Part shown: in pieces, positions 14,373 through 25,104 of the stretch
Layout of the letters: every line of letters begins with the position of its first letter
Numbering within the stretch: position 1 is the first letter of the stretch
DNA from: Paragonimus skrjabini miyazakii
Taxonomy: Eukaryota; Platyhelminthes; Trematoda; Plagiorchiida; Troglotrematidae
Direction: 5' to 3'
Length of the DNA stretch: 64,000 nucleotides
Assembly: GCA_014338405.1 (NCBI GenBank)
Contig: JTDE01000154.1
Span: 1-64,000, forward strand
Made by a program: the position numbers and the translations under genes
Notes under the pieces: model-generated
Told to the model about the DNA's origin: nothing
What the model saw: the letters and a program-made list of their open reading frames with translations, nothing else
Databases searched by the model: none

Positions 14373-14415
14373 GTATATATATATATATATTCAAGGTATA
14401 TATATATGTATATCT
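14373..14415. repeat. (TA)n microsatellite, interrupted
   Basis: Two alternating TA runs are separated by tcaagg. The first covers about 14373-14391 and the second about 14397-14413. A further TA-rich patch follows at about 14507-14519. This is simple-sequence DNA. Confidence 0.9.
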
Positions 14416-15653
14416 AGTACTGTTGGTGAAACTTTGTTTGACGACGGATTATAACGGTGACTTAAGCCGTCGCAAATGATACGCAGTGCCTACCTTTGAC
14501 ATCTACATTATATATATATGCATACATATCTGTGTTCTCAACTTGTATACATAATATGCTCAAACATATTATCAGATTTGATGCAAAATTAGTAGCACCA
14601 ATTTTCTGGGCTTGCCTCACGTGGAGTAATTTTGCACAAGAGCACACATTTTGGAATATAACGTGACTGAACCTAATTTTTAGAGCCGATAATGATAAAC
14701 ATGCTTCCTACACACCAATCATCCAAACTCGTGAGGTTTGTAATATTTTATAGTACCCTTCGTCGCGTATGATTCAATTTCAAGAACTGCGATGGTCTTC
14801 CTTTTTGCTTACCAGTAATTATCGAGAGATCATCTGAGAGGTATCGTAATTTGCCCAATTGAGTTCAAAAAACGTTCACGAGGCTGCACAGGACGGTTTA
14901 TGTTTTGTTCGGTTAAACTTTGAGTTATATCTGGTAACCTGCTGAACAATGCAAAAGATGTTCAGTAATAGTTCTATTCGGGTCATTGGGAGATTGGCAT
15001 AACAGACTCATCTTTCGGTGTGCCAGTTTAGCTTTGACACTGGCAATTGACATCATTCACATATCCTGCGTACCTTTTTAACATAGGATTAGTTGTGGCA
15101 GCCCAAAAAATATACATCCATTCGACCATGTGAATTCAAATTATGGGTGCAGAAAATAATACTGTGACTCTGATGTACCATTCACTGCTCACTCTCTTAG
15201 CAATAAAAAACCCTCACATCGGTTTAGATTATTCTAATTCCGAGAAAATTATCAATTATTATGGATATGAACGTCTTTTGAAAATTGGGAGATAGTTGCT
15301 GCGTGTAATCCATGACTGTTCAGGCTGTGACTAATCATGCAAACAAATGGACCAGTATAAGGAAAAGAAACGGTTTACACAGTTTTTGGCCAACAATACT
15401 CACGCCCTTCCTTGTTGTTTACCAAATTTACATGTAAACTTTTAAGGGTATGTCTGAAAAACCTTATACGTCTTCTAATCAAGGTTTATGAGGAGATGGA
15501 TGCTACTGCCGAAAAAGATTACAGCAATTCCTCCTCGATGTTGTAATGGCAGAATCATTCGATTGTTTCGTTGCATAGTCCTTTCGTCCTCCACTTAGTC
15601 ATTGGGGTCCCACTTTTTTTCTAACCGTCTTGGAAACGGTAGTTCAAAGGCCA
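14416..15653. other. No supported gene; unassigned DNA up to the assembly gap
   Basis: I see no repeat partner, coding domain or RNA gene here. The stretch is AT-rich and ends at a run of unknown bases. Confidence 0.5.
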
Positions 15654-15753
15654 NNNNNNNNNNNNNNNNNNNNNNNNNNNNNNNNNNNNNNNNNNNNNNN
15701 NNNNNNNNNNNNNNNNNNNNNNNNNNNNNNNNNNNNNNNNNNNNNNNNNNNNN
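15654..15753. other. Assembly gap, 100 N
   Basis: Exactly 100 N lie between 'aaaggcca' and 'ctaggattc'. A round 100 is a common placeholder for a gap of unknown size, so the true distance across it is not known. A frame that appears to cross it (15621-15821, minus strand) is not real evidence of coding. Confidence 0.98.
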
Positions 15754-18700
15754 CTAGGATTCGTGCGTTTATTCTCTACCATGGTTAACACGGAACCTTT
15801 GCTTAAGGACAGATAGTTCAACTGTTATTGCATTGTGTGTTATCGTGGATTAGTATCCACTGTGTATTACTTGGAAAGATACTAAGGGCCTGTACTTTTT
15901 CTAATGCAGAAAATTATTTTATGGTATGCTTCTATATTTGAATGCGCAAAATTCGACGTATTTGGTTTAGTTCAGCAGTAAAATGATTGGTAAAAGCCTA
16001 TGGAGATGACGTATATATTTTCACTAAAATTGAAGCTCATAATCTTATATATAACACTACATATAAGCTTTGGAGTCATTGTTTAGTTTAGAGAATGCTC
16101 CTTTGAAGACAAAACACAAGGTGTACGTAAATCAGTGTCTGAGTTATCCATCACAGTTTGAACAGGGAGAGCTGAGAGAGTCACATTCTAGCTATTCTTT
16201 CAGGAAGATTTTTCTGAGACCAGTGTTGAACAGAATTCGTCAGCAGCTGATGTTGAATGGAAGTGTATGGGTTTGAAACCACAACTATGTTTTTGTATGT
16301 AACTTAATCCTACCTTTTGAGTGGTAGACAAGAAATGTTTGTTTGTATGGGCAGGAACTGACTTTAGCACGTTACTGTTCGAAAGATTACTTATGAAAAG
16401 CTGACATTTCGAACTTTCGGAAAATTATTCAGAAGAATATGAGTTGAAAATCTTTATGTACACATTCTATTGTATGCTATGAGTTATGATTATACAGAAT
16501 ACACGTTTGTAAAATAGGCTTTTTTTTTGATCACATCTCATGCAGAAGTTAAAGTTTTGTATGAGTACAACTGTTACATTTCGACTGTCGGTAAATACAT
16601 GTACGTGGGAAGATGTTGAAAACTCGCTTGCTACACCCAATTAAACAATGTCATTGATCAGCTCGTCACACAGGGTGGATTGGGCTATCAAATTCACCTT
16701 AGTTAAACAGTGTGATCGGAGACGCCAGTAGTCATTGTAGTTTATTAGACTAGCAAATGGGTGCAGTAGAAAACTCGGTAACATTTACTGAGACTTCCAG
16801 TTGACGTGTGCGGTTGTATGCTAAATGCGGATATGAAACATGAGTATACAAAATGCCTTTTGTAGAATATATCAACTCATAAAGTTATCAGGTGTCTTTT
16901 TGACAATCCACAACTCAAGACTAAAGGCAATAGTTAATCCACTAGCTTTGATTTAACGGCTTGCTTGAGCAAACGAAATCACTTCCATTTTATCAGTTTC
17001 GCACAAAGGCTTGAGTTAATTAGCAAATTAACCTGCAAATTAAGATATGGAAAACGCAACTCTTTTGAGTGAAGGCTGGAAATCTGTCGTGTACTCAATA
17101 ATTTCACAGATTCAGAAGTTTTCCTTAGCAGTGTCAGAATTGTTGAATCATCTGCTGTAAAAAGTCTTGTCAAGACTGTTATTCAGGATGACGGTTTGTT
17201 TTTTAGAGCACAATCTATATAAACGAAATCGCAGTCGATTATCTGTAATTTCAAGATTGTTTCAATACAAATATTTACTTACTGCTGAAAGTTATGGAGC
17301 TTAAGTGAAACAAATTAGACAACAGGAGAATTCCGTGAGAGAAAGAAATGAAAGGAAATGATCAGGACAAAAACACTGTCCGAGTCGAGGTTGGTTAGAC
17401 AGACCACAAACCGGGTAATTGAACACAGCAGTACAGATTCAGAGGCACATACTAACAGATGGTGTGTGGTGAGTATTTAAAAATCTGTGTGATCTACCGG
17501 TAAACAACCTAGTAGTAAACCGGGGTATGTCCAGGCTTAAATGCATTTCTCAATGTGAATAACCGTAGTATAACTTGACGGTACTGGGAAATATGTAAAC
17601 TGAGGTTCAAACAGTAGCATTTTTAGTGAACTGATAGTAACATTTAACTTAGAGGCTCTGGGGTAACTAAAACATGCTTAAAACCGATCGTACAGCCCCG
17701 GGATTGCAGTGCCACCGAAATGTTGGCAAACAGAATTAAGAGATATTCGAAGACTTATTTTGCTCAACGTGCCAATTGAAGGATATCTGTAAGCAAAAAG
17801 ATTTGAGTAGAACGAGGAAATCGAGCTGTCCCCCCCCCAAATTTATTATTATCAAAAATAGTAGCTTAAATCCGCTTGCGCTGGAAGTTTTCACCTTTAA
17901 TTCTACTTTCGAAAAAGCGAGAAAACGGCGGAGTTGATCGGGAGGACACGTTACTGTCAGCAACCGACACGACGACTGTGTCAGCTCGACCTCGCGTTCA
18001 CTCACACAATTTTTCTGCACGTGCCTGAGTGAATATTAGTTATCCTTCACCATCACAAGTGATGGGTTTCATGAAACAGAGGATCAGATAGAACGGAGTC
18101 TCTTGGGAGAATAATGATAATTATTCGGTCGTTGCTCACAAGTAGGCAAGGATTCGGTTAACTTCAAGATGACCATCCTTGACAGTTGATAGTGGTATCC
18201 GCATTCATTTGTACACTCGAGCTATAACTAGGTTTATTTTTTGCTCTCAGTTGTGCCAGACTGTATTGCTATACACTACGGATGAGATAACAGAAGAGAA
18301 AATATCGGGTCCACTACTTGCTTTCAAAACGAGATTACTTAAAATTCGCCAGTGTGCCTAAGCTGAGATCATTTCCAAGTGTCTTTCAGTAGATCGGCTT
18401 AATCGAGTCTTACTGTAATCAACGGGACTGACTATCATTTTTGTCACTGATTAATTTTTATCACAGATTAACGGACTTAGCGAGTGCCTTTACTGCTGAT
18501 CACATATCGAGTGTTTACTATTGCTCGCTGTTGTGATGGGATATTGGTGTGCGAAAAGTGGATGTACGATCACTGAACACAGAACACTACCACTCACAGA
18601 ATTTCCTCGACAATGATATCATCAACTAGGGTTATGCATTTGACAAACATCCGTTACGCGCATCGTTACTTCAACCCAGTTAGACATTCTCGCCTATCCA

Positions 18701-20220
18701 CACAACAGCGCATCGGTTGCCTAACGGTATGGCAATCCAAATGAACGTGATCATTGGAGCACGCAGAAGACATGATAAAACCTCGCGGGCGAGTGACTTT
18801 GGAGATCACTTGGACGGCCATGTAAGGAAGTGAGTACACACAGATGGAACGGCCGAGGCAACCGGGTTGCTAATCCATCAACTGGATGGCTTAACCTGGA
18901 GGGCCAGTAAAAAACAAATGAACCGCGTGGGTTGGTCGCCCAATTCAATCTCACTTGGACAAGATGTACAACAGACACATGAATTATCACACTTGTACTG
19001 AGCCGCTTTTGCGTAACGTCCAGAGATTGGAGCTAAAAGAGAACTGCCTCATCTAGACGACAATGAACGGCGGGAACATTCAAACAGCTGGCCGCATGTT
19101 GATGTCGTTACCAATACACCAAAAGCTTACGGTGGTCGGAGGACATACATTCGGACTGACGAATAGACTGGCCAATTGCTGGGTGTGTGGTTGATGACAT
19201 AGTAATGACATTGAGGCATTTGCAACTAAGTGAAGGGGTGCTTCGAAGAAAACGTATCCATTACGATCGTTGTCGTGTATTTGAATTGCCAATGGTTCAT
19301 TTTCAAGAAGCTAATTGATTGGTCAATCAGGATTAAAGTGAGGTGTTAATGTAACTGCTATATTCCTCATACTGAATCCTTATGACAGTTTCCTAGGTTG
19401 CCTTTGACGTGTCACTTCTGGACAGAATCAGTGGGAAGGAATTTGGACCGTTGCTATTTTCCGAGTAATACGATGACAAGAATTTAGCTCAGTGACTCGA
19501 ATTATCAGACGATTTTCTTATTGGTTGATTGTTTTTACGCCTACAACTCGTTCTTTTCAAACAGCATGTTTGAACAAACTGTTTTTGCTAGGTGCTATTT
19601 ATAACAAACCCGACATTTCGTCGGAACGGCGTTTAAATTTTTACTACGAAAACATGCATATTAAATCCCACTTTTGACTTTTAGTACTATTCAGCAGTTT
19701 TTTAGTTCGTTTTACAAAAACGGTATTTATTCGTCCGTTTCATTTACTTTGCGTTAATGGAATCGAGTTCAAACTCAACGTATATAACGGTTGTTTAGAA
19801 AACCGTGAATATATTTTGAGTGAGGCAAATCGAAGCCTGAGTGATCTAATATTGCAGACAGTGTTAAGGAATTTTAAAGAATTAAAACCGTGTTGCTTAA
19901 AAACGGGTGGTTTCAGATATTTTTGATAATCGACAAGAAATAGTATCAATCTCAGGGATTTAAATAACATTCAGATCCCACCCGCCTCCAGAGAATGTGT
20001 ACTCGGTAACCAATTTGTTAGGAAGCACTTCTAACAAGACAGCCAAGACGTGTCACGCCACATCGATCGGCCGGCCCAGCTCGGATTGTATGGTCGTGGG
20101 TGGTGGTATGGTCCCACTCAGCCAGTCAGATTGCAGGTGTGCGGTCGAATGTTTGCGTGCTGTCTAGACAGTGTTTTTTCTCGCGTTGCCTTCCGATGCC
20201 CCCTGTAACGTGACTTGCGC
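15754..20220. other. No supported gene; unassigned DNA
   Basis: No domain is recognised. A run of nine C lies at 17830-17838. The part from about 18.7 to 19.3 kb and the last 180 bases before the LTR element (about 20041-20220) are GC-richer than their surroundings and could be remnants of other repeats, but no second copy is visible in this window. The frame at 16070-16276 (68 codons) is unremarkable. Confidence 0.45.
17830..17838. repeat. Poly-C tract
   Basis: Nine consecutive C residues follow 'cgagctgt'. It is the longest C run noticed in the window. Confidence 0.9.
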
Positions 20221-20431
20221 TGACACCCTGACTGCCATATATGACCATTTACTTTGGTTTGGTCTGTCTGTCGGCGGTCTATGGTAATCGTTTTGTCCTA
20301 TGAATTTAAAGCTTCTGTGGCCTAAGTCTCGTCTCGTCTCGCTCGTCCAATAAACAGTGCTACCGCGTCTCTTCTTTTCTTCGGTTTGGGTCAAACGACT
20401 GAGCGCGTAACCAAGGTGACGATCCAGTAAC
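20221..20431 (+). repeat. 5' LTR
   Basis: It starts TGACACCCTG and aligns along its length with 22218-22431. Shared blocks include ctatggtaatcgttttgtcc, the gtctcgtctcgctcgt pyrimidine repeat, and gactgagcgcgtaacc. An AATAAA at 20349-20354 fits the usual LTR polyadenylation signal. About 25 differences and small indels separate the LTRs, giving roughly 88% identity counted by eye. The 3' border is set within a few bases by loss of similarity after 'gacgatcca'. A primer-binding site could begin with the TGG at 20432-20434, but I did not identify the tRNA. Confidence 0.88.
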
Positions 20432-20470
20432 TGGGGCCTTCGGGTACTACACACGTAACCTACGCGGACA

Positions 20471-21251
20471 ATGACAGTTTCAGTGGAGGGAATGAAGCCG
20501 ATCCTGCAGCAGCAACAGGTGCAATTCGATGCGGCTCCACTGAAATTAATCGAAATATTGACGCGCAATTTATCCGCGATGTCAGCAAATTCAAACGTCA
20601 AACCGGGACACAATCACGAACAATATCAAAGAGTTTGTTTATGATGCCGATACCGGAGTGACATTCGAATCTGGGTTCGGCCGGTACGAAGATGTCTTCC
20701 GTGTGGAGTTGGCTGACATGGATGATGTAGGAAAGGTGCGATTGCTTCTTCGCAAACTCAGTACGACCGCACATTCGAGGTTTGCTGATTTCATTCTACC
20801 AAAGCAACTTTGTGACCTTACTTTTTAAGAAACACTGAAGATAATGACGAATATTTTCGGAGGAGCAGTCATCTTTGTTCAAAATCCGGTATCAATGCCT
20901 CAGGTTGATGAAAAACGAACATAAGGATTTTGTCACTTACGCGAGTACAGTCAACAGAGAATGTGAAAATTTCAAGTTGTAGACAATGACAGAGGATCAA
21001 TTCAAGTGTCTAATATTCGTCTGCGGTCTACAGTCCACCCAAGATGCTGACATTCGTACAAGATTGAACAGGACCCTAACATGACTTTGGCATATGTGAC
21101 AGCGGAGTGTCAACGGTTGATCAATCTGAAACGTGATACACCCATGATTGAACAGTCGGGGTTACTTGTAGTCCAAGCTGTTTCGCAGCGGCTACGCAAC
21201 CGAAGAACCGAGAAGCAAGGTGAAAAACCCTTATCGAAGCTCCCAACTGCA
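20471..21251 (+). pseudogene. gag: Gag (capsid) region of the LTR element, frame-broken
   Basis: The first ATG after the 5' LTR opens a frame with a Gln-rich N-terminus that ends at a TGA (20642). The next part continues in another frame (about 20607-20825, containing the FVYDADTGVTF and RYEDVFRVELADMDD segments) and stops at a TAA (20826). A third frame follows (about 20872-21081, containing FKIRYQCLRLMK and EDQFKCLIFVCGLQS), with an internal TAG at 20980. The fourth frame begins near 21066 and runs into the zinc-knuckle segment. These pieces lie in the order expected for one capsid protein of this element group, so I read this as a single gag broken by at least three frame changes and several stops. 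It would have formed the particle shell. No intact Gag can be made from this copy. Confidence 0.8.
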
Positions 21252-21347
21252 TTCTGGCAATGCAGTGAGTGGCATTTTGTACAGTTCTGCTCATTCAAGC
21301 ATCACAAATGCCGAAAGTGCAAAAGATTCGGACACAAGGAGACGTGC
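21252..21347 (+). other. Gag Cys-His zinc knuckles, first cysteine lost
   Basis: In the frame starting at 21081, residues 58-70 read F-x2-C-x3-H-x4-C and residues 77-89 read C-x2-C-x4-H-x3-C. CsRn1-group elements are known for an unusual CHCC arrangement in the first knuckle, which fits here except that Phe-58 sits where the first Cys is expected. The second knuckle keeps all four ligands (Cys-77, Cys-80, His-85, Cys-89). Such knuckles bind the RNA genome in working elements. With one ligand missing the first would probably not hold zinc properly. Confidence 0.8.
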
Positions 21348-21479
21348 AGCCGTACAAATCTGTCACCCGGGATTACACCGTCGTTTTCAAGAAACCACCA
21401 GATGAAACCGAAGAAACGAAGTGCAACGCTGAATTCCGTTTTGGCCACCTTCAACCCCGGCTTCGCTGCACGCCGAAAG

Positions 21480-21790
21480 TACGTGTCGGTAAAAATTGAC
21501 GGCAGTCCGGCACGCCTACAGCTAGACATCGGTTCTGACATTACACTGATCTCGCGACAAACGTGGAGGAGCATAGGCAGTCCGGCGTAAAAGAGAACAG
21601 AACATTCAGCTCAAAATGCATCTGGAGAAAAACTGGCACTGATTGGTGAGTTAGACTGTGATATTGAATGCGGTGGTGTCCATACAACTGGCACAGTCTA
21701 TCTTACCGAACATTCGAAATGGAATCTTCTGGGTTTGGATTGGATTGAACGTCTGAAACTGCTGGATATGCTACTTAACCAGTTGTGTAG
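21480..21790 (+). pseudogene. Aspartic protease of the LTR element, inactive
   Basis: The same frame as the knuckles continues into a retroviral-type aspartic protease. The active-site segment reads LDIGSDITLIS at about 21522-21554, where family members have D-T/S-G: here the middle residue is Ile. A TAA follows at 21588-21590. Beyond it, still in the same frame, come the LIGELDCDIECGG segment and the LLGLDWIE segment near 21726-21750, which matches the conserved [IL]LG-[LM]DW end of Ty3/Gypsy proteases. The protease would have cut the Gag-Pol precursor. With an altered catalytic triplet and an internal stop, this copy should not be active. Confidence 0.82.
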
Positions 21791-21839
21791 AAATGTGAAA
21801 GTGCAAGCTCCGCAGACAGATAAGAAACCGGATCGCGTT

Positions 21840-22217
21840 CATCAGAACATACGGTCCCAGCCTTACCGTATGCACTCAATTGGCCAAGCTAAACGGGTTG
21901 TGGATACGTTCAAAAATGCCCGTCAAAAAACCAAAGGCGAGGGATGTACGACTGACATCCTCAAAATATCTAATGTCAATTACCGAGGAACTCTGTACCG
22001 ACAGATTTTCGAATGGAAATCTCCAACTGGGGCTCAGTTTCGTTCCTTTGAAATTAGTCAACCGGTACTAGCCAGAGACTACCGGGGGATGGACATTTCA
22101 TGGACACCCGGGAGAATTCGAAACCTTCGAGGCATAGTACTCTATGAAGTTCAAGTTGGTTCACACAACTGGGCGCGAAATGCCAATCAGATCAGACCGT
22201 TTGCGAGACAAACACAC
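21840..22217 (+). pseudogene. Integrase C-terminal remnant, fused in frame to protease
   Basis: After the protease the frame passes, with no RT or RNase H, into a stretch reading RSQPYRMHSIGQAKRVVDTF (about 21858-21917). This is the end of the integrase catalytic core, where the last acidic residue of the D,D-35-E triad precedes an Arg. Here that Glu is Lys (GQAKR). A C-terminal part follows (about 22061-22217) with the PVLARDYRG, WTPGRIRNLRG and YEVQVGSHNWARNANQ segments, resembling the small SH3-like end domain of Ty3/Gypsy integrases. The frame ends at a TGA (22218-22220) inside the first bases of the 3' LTR. The middle (about 21960-22060) is also shorter than expected. The deletion junction lies near 21790-21860. 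Confidence 0.82.
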
Positions 22218-22431
22218 TGACAACCTGATTGCCATATATAACTATTTACTTTGATTCGGTCTATGTCTGTCGGCGATCTATGGTAATCGTTTTGTCCTAT
22301 AAATCTAGAGCTTCTGTGGCCGAAGTTTCGTCTCGTCTCGCTCGTTCAATAAACAGTACAACCGCGTTTCTTCTGATTTCTCGGTGTGGGTCAAGCGACT
22401 GAGCGCGTAACCAAGTTGACGATCCAATACA
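22218..22431 (+). repeat. 3' LTR
   Basis: It starts TGACAACCTG and ends near 'gatccaataca', giving TG...CA ends. It aligns with the 5' LTR over its full length; most differences are transitions, with a two-base indel near 'ggtc(ta)tgtctg' and another near 'cttct'. AATAAA lies at 22348-22353. The preceding bases (gcgagacaaacacac) are purine- and A-rich and may be a weakened polypurine tract. Confidence 0.88.
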
Positions 22432-24673
22432 ATTGAAACTGAACTCAGCTCAAATGATAAAACCGTCTACGAACGAGATTTGGGAATGAGTGTTTCGGAT
22501 TATTTCAGTTTGACGAGGAAAAAGAACATGATCTTTGGGAGTCTAATGTGGTTACTTAAAACCTTGTAGTTGGAGAACTTTCATGTGATGCTCAGTTCAT
22601 TGATACGCCAACATCTTGAATTACATATTTAGGGTTGCTGCCTGGTTCCTGAAGAATGACACTCATCTGACTGGGGGTTGAAGCATTGGACAGCAAAGCT
22701 GATTCTGTTGCATCGTTCACTCTCTCATTGAGCAAGATCGCGTAAACTGGATTAGTTTTGCGTGCACCGTTTACATATCAAAAATTCTTGTGTTAATCGA
22801 CATAATGCCAAATCAGTCGTCCTATTCTCCATGTCATCTTCTTAAGCTTGCTATGTTCTCCAAAATCTGAACAGAACTGAACTGCGTGCATGTCTGTATA
22901 ATGCTATTTTGGCTAAGTAATATCTCACCTGGCAGTAATTTCTCTAGTTTCCATTCTTGAAATCATGGCATTTACCGTACTTATTCTGTGGACTTAGAAA
23001 AAGATGTACACCACCTTACGATACAGTGTTCCAGATGATCATGGATCAGGATGCCGGACTAACTGCAAGGAAAACGAACAACTATACGGATTCAACCGCA
23101 ATCCACGGGCGCATTATGAACCACGTATATAAAAAATTGTTTATGAGAGTAGTTCACCTCCACGCAAAGCGGTTTTGTTCCAGTGAATGACATCTATAAT
23201 AAGATTTCTGGTAGTTTCTGTATAATATACCCTCGTCAGTTTTCGAAGCTCTGTTTGTTCATCAAAGTGTGTCCGTTTAGAGGCGTTTTTCACATGGTAA
23301 ATACAATTCACTTAGTCAATGTACTGGATACACTGTACTATCAGATGAATATGTTGTAAAGACGAGAGAAAACTGGCGGAAATCAGTCTAGAGTTTGGTT
23401 TAGATATACTGCTTGCTAGTGCTTAATTCGGTTCTCGCAACAGAAAAGTTTTCGAAAATGGCTGTTTCTGTCTGATTTTCCTGTGGTCATGACGAAAGTG
23501 AGTACAACTCGCGACCAACTCTAGTACGGCTCCATTTCGTGCTGGATAACAGGTGAATAGTGGCAAATCAGTGCTTAGTTAATGTAATCCATCTTAAATT
23601 TGTATGCAAGTTTCATGAAAAGTAAAAAATGAAGTTACTGCAGTGGTACCAACCGATAAAAATTGTACTGAAAACCACCCAGAAGGGACAACAGATCTCT
23701 CATTTCGAAGATAGAAGCCACCATAAATCCTTCATCCCGTTCAACTTCTCACTATTGTTTCGTAGTGTTCTCACATTGTCTAAAGGGAGATTACATCGAA
23801 CATTTTGAGAAACACCGGTTTATTCTATGATCTGAAGATCGTTACACTCTGGTTGTGCAAATTCAAGATTGCGACATACCTACCTCATTGACCGAAATAA
23901 GTCAGTCTTTTGTTGTTTGTCATATGAACATCCCGGAAAAAAATGAAACGGGATAACAGAAACAGTTGGTTCCAATGATTAAGTGGTGGACAACTGTTTC
24001 GAATTTGTTGTCCTTTTAGCATCAGATAAATCAGGGAATCAAACCCTCTACGCGTTAATAGATGTTCGATTGTTAGGCTATCACAAAATAGAATTTTGCA
24101 AGTTTATCGGCAGAACCATACTTTTGCCGTCATCAGAATTAGAGAAAAGCTCGCCAACTACACTTTCTTTGTCGGTTACGCTGTTTTCTTATGAGATAAA
24201 TCGACCGATTGCGTGTGGTGTGCAATGGAGAGAAGCGTCCTCCACCACCACGAACGAAATTAATCAGTGTAGGAGAATGAACTGTAAACCATACAAAACC
24301 ACGACCTGAGCGAACTGCTTTACTCAGCGTTACAGTCTTATCTTGTGTACATTTCAAGTTGAAAGCACTTCAGGCAGTGTAAAACCTTCCGATCCCCAAA
24401 CCCGAAGCTGCCATGTATTGTGTTTCAGTGAAGTCTTACGATTAACATGGCTTTGAGAGTTTCACAACCCTATCTCATCCACGCCCATACAAACAACTGA
24501 CTTACGTTGCTGGAAGTAATCTTGCCTTTCGTCCAGAAGAATGAATGGCACCCTGTTAGTTTTATTGTTTATTAAAAAGCAATTTCGATTAATTTTATAT
24601 ATCAGTTCAATTTCAATATTTCCATTAAATACAGTTGCGTGACGACAAATTAAAGAAAACATCATGACATAGC
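22432..24673. other. No supported gene; unassigned DNA
   Basis: No domain or second repeat copy is visible between the LTR element and the long inverted repeat. The longest frame (23983-24309, 108 codons) resembles nothing I know. Confidence 0.5.
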
Positions 24674-25104
24674 GAACAAGCTCGTTCCCGGGTCTGTCAT
24701 TTTCATACCAAATACAACACAATAAATGTAAAACTATTTGTCAAGTCAGGATTATGTGGAACCCAATGCAGTGCAAATCTAGTGTTATTTGGGAGTTAAT
24801 TGTATGGTTACTATGGTAAAGTGTCAAGTGTTCCAGCGACGGCACGCAGTGGTAACTTTACTGCTCGACCGGCTGCAAAACACTAATCTGTGTGCGCAAA
24901 AATATTTTGTTCCAGCAGTAAAGTTACCATTGCCTGCTTTCGCTGGAAAACTTGATACGGTACCACAGTAACCGTGTAATTACTCCCCAACCGACACTAG
25001 ATTCGCACAGCATTGGGTTCCACAAAATCCCGACTTGACAAATAATTTCATATTTTTTGTGTTGTATTTGGCCTGACGATGACAGGCTTGAGAATGAGCT
25101 TGTC
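24674..25104. mobile_element. Long inverted repeat, foldback/MITE-like, ~190-bp arms
   Basis: The left arm (24674-24864) is the reverse complement of the right arm (24915-25104) over nearly its whole length. Matching blocks are, reading the left arm, 'gaacaagctcgtt', 'ccaaatacaacac', 'tatttgtcaagtc', 'tgtggaacccaatgc', 'aatctagtgt', 'gtgttccagcga' (imperfect) and 'ggtaactttactgc'. Identity is roughly 80% by eye. The 50-base centre shows no coding. Such hairpins occur in foldback elements and MITEs, or can form by inverted duplication. There is no transposase, and I could not define a target-site duplication. Transcripts would fold into a long double-stranded RNA. The 86- and 81-codon frames across the arms are by-products of the repeat. 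Confidence 0.85.

Larger units (their letters stand above)
20221..22431 (+). mobile_element. Ty3/Gypsy LTR retrotransposon, CsRn1-like, internally deleted
   Basis: Two similar direct repeats of about 212 bases bound a 1.8-kb interior. The interior reads, in order, as gag, Cys-His knuckles, aspartic protease and the C-terminal end of integrase. The knuckle arrangement and the overall reading are those of the CsRn1 group of Ty3/Gypsy elements, first known from trematodes and also present in other invertebrates. Autonomous Ty3/Gypsy elements are about 5 kb, so this copy at 2.2 kb has lost over half its length: reverse transcriptase, RNase H and most of integrase are gone. From 21081 to 22220 a single frame is interrupted only by a TAA at 21588, so the deletion joined protease to integrase in frame. 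Gag has several frame breaks and stops. Different bases flank the two ends and no clear target-site duplication was found. The copy is defective. Whether it was ever spread by trans-mobilisation needs other copies. Confidence 0.9.

Noticed and set aside
19248..19262. 15-base identity with 25157-25171 (aaaacgtatccatta)
   Set aside because: One or a few 15-base matches are expected by chance in 64 kb, and the flanks do not align.
20164..20613. 149-codon minus-strand frame
   Set aside because: It lies across the 5' LTR and gag start of the element on the opposite strand, so it is a shadow.
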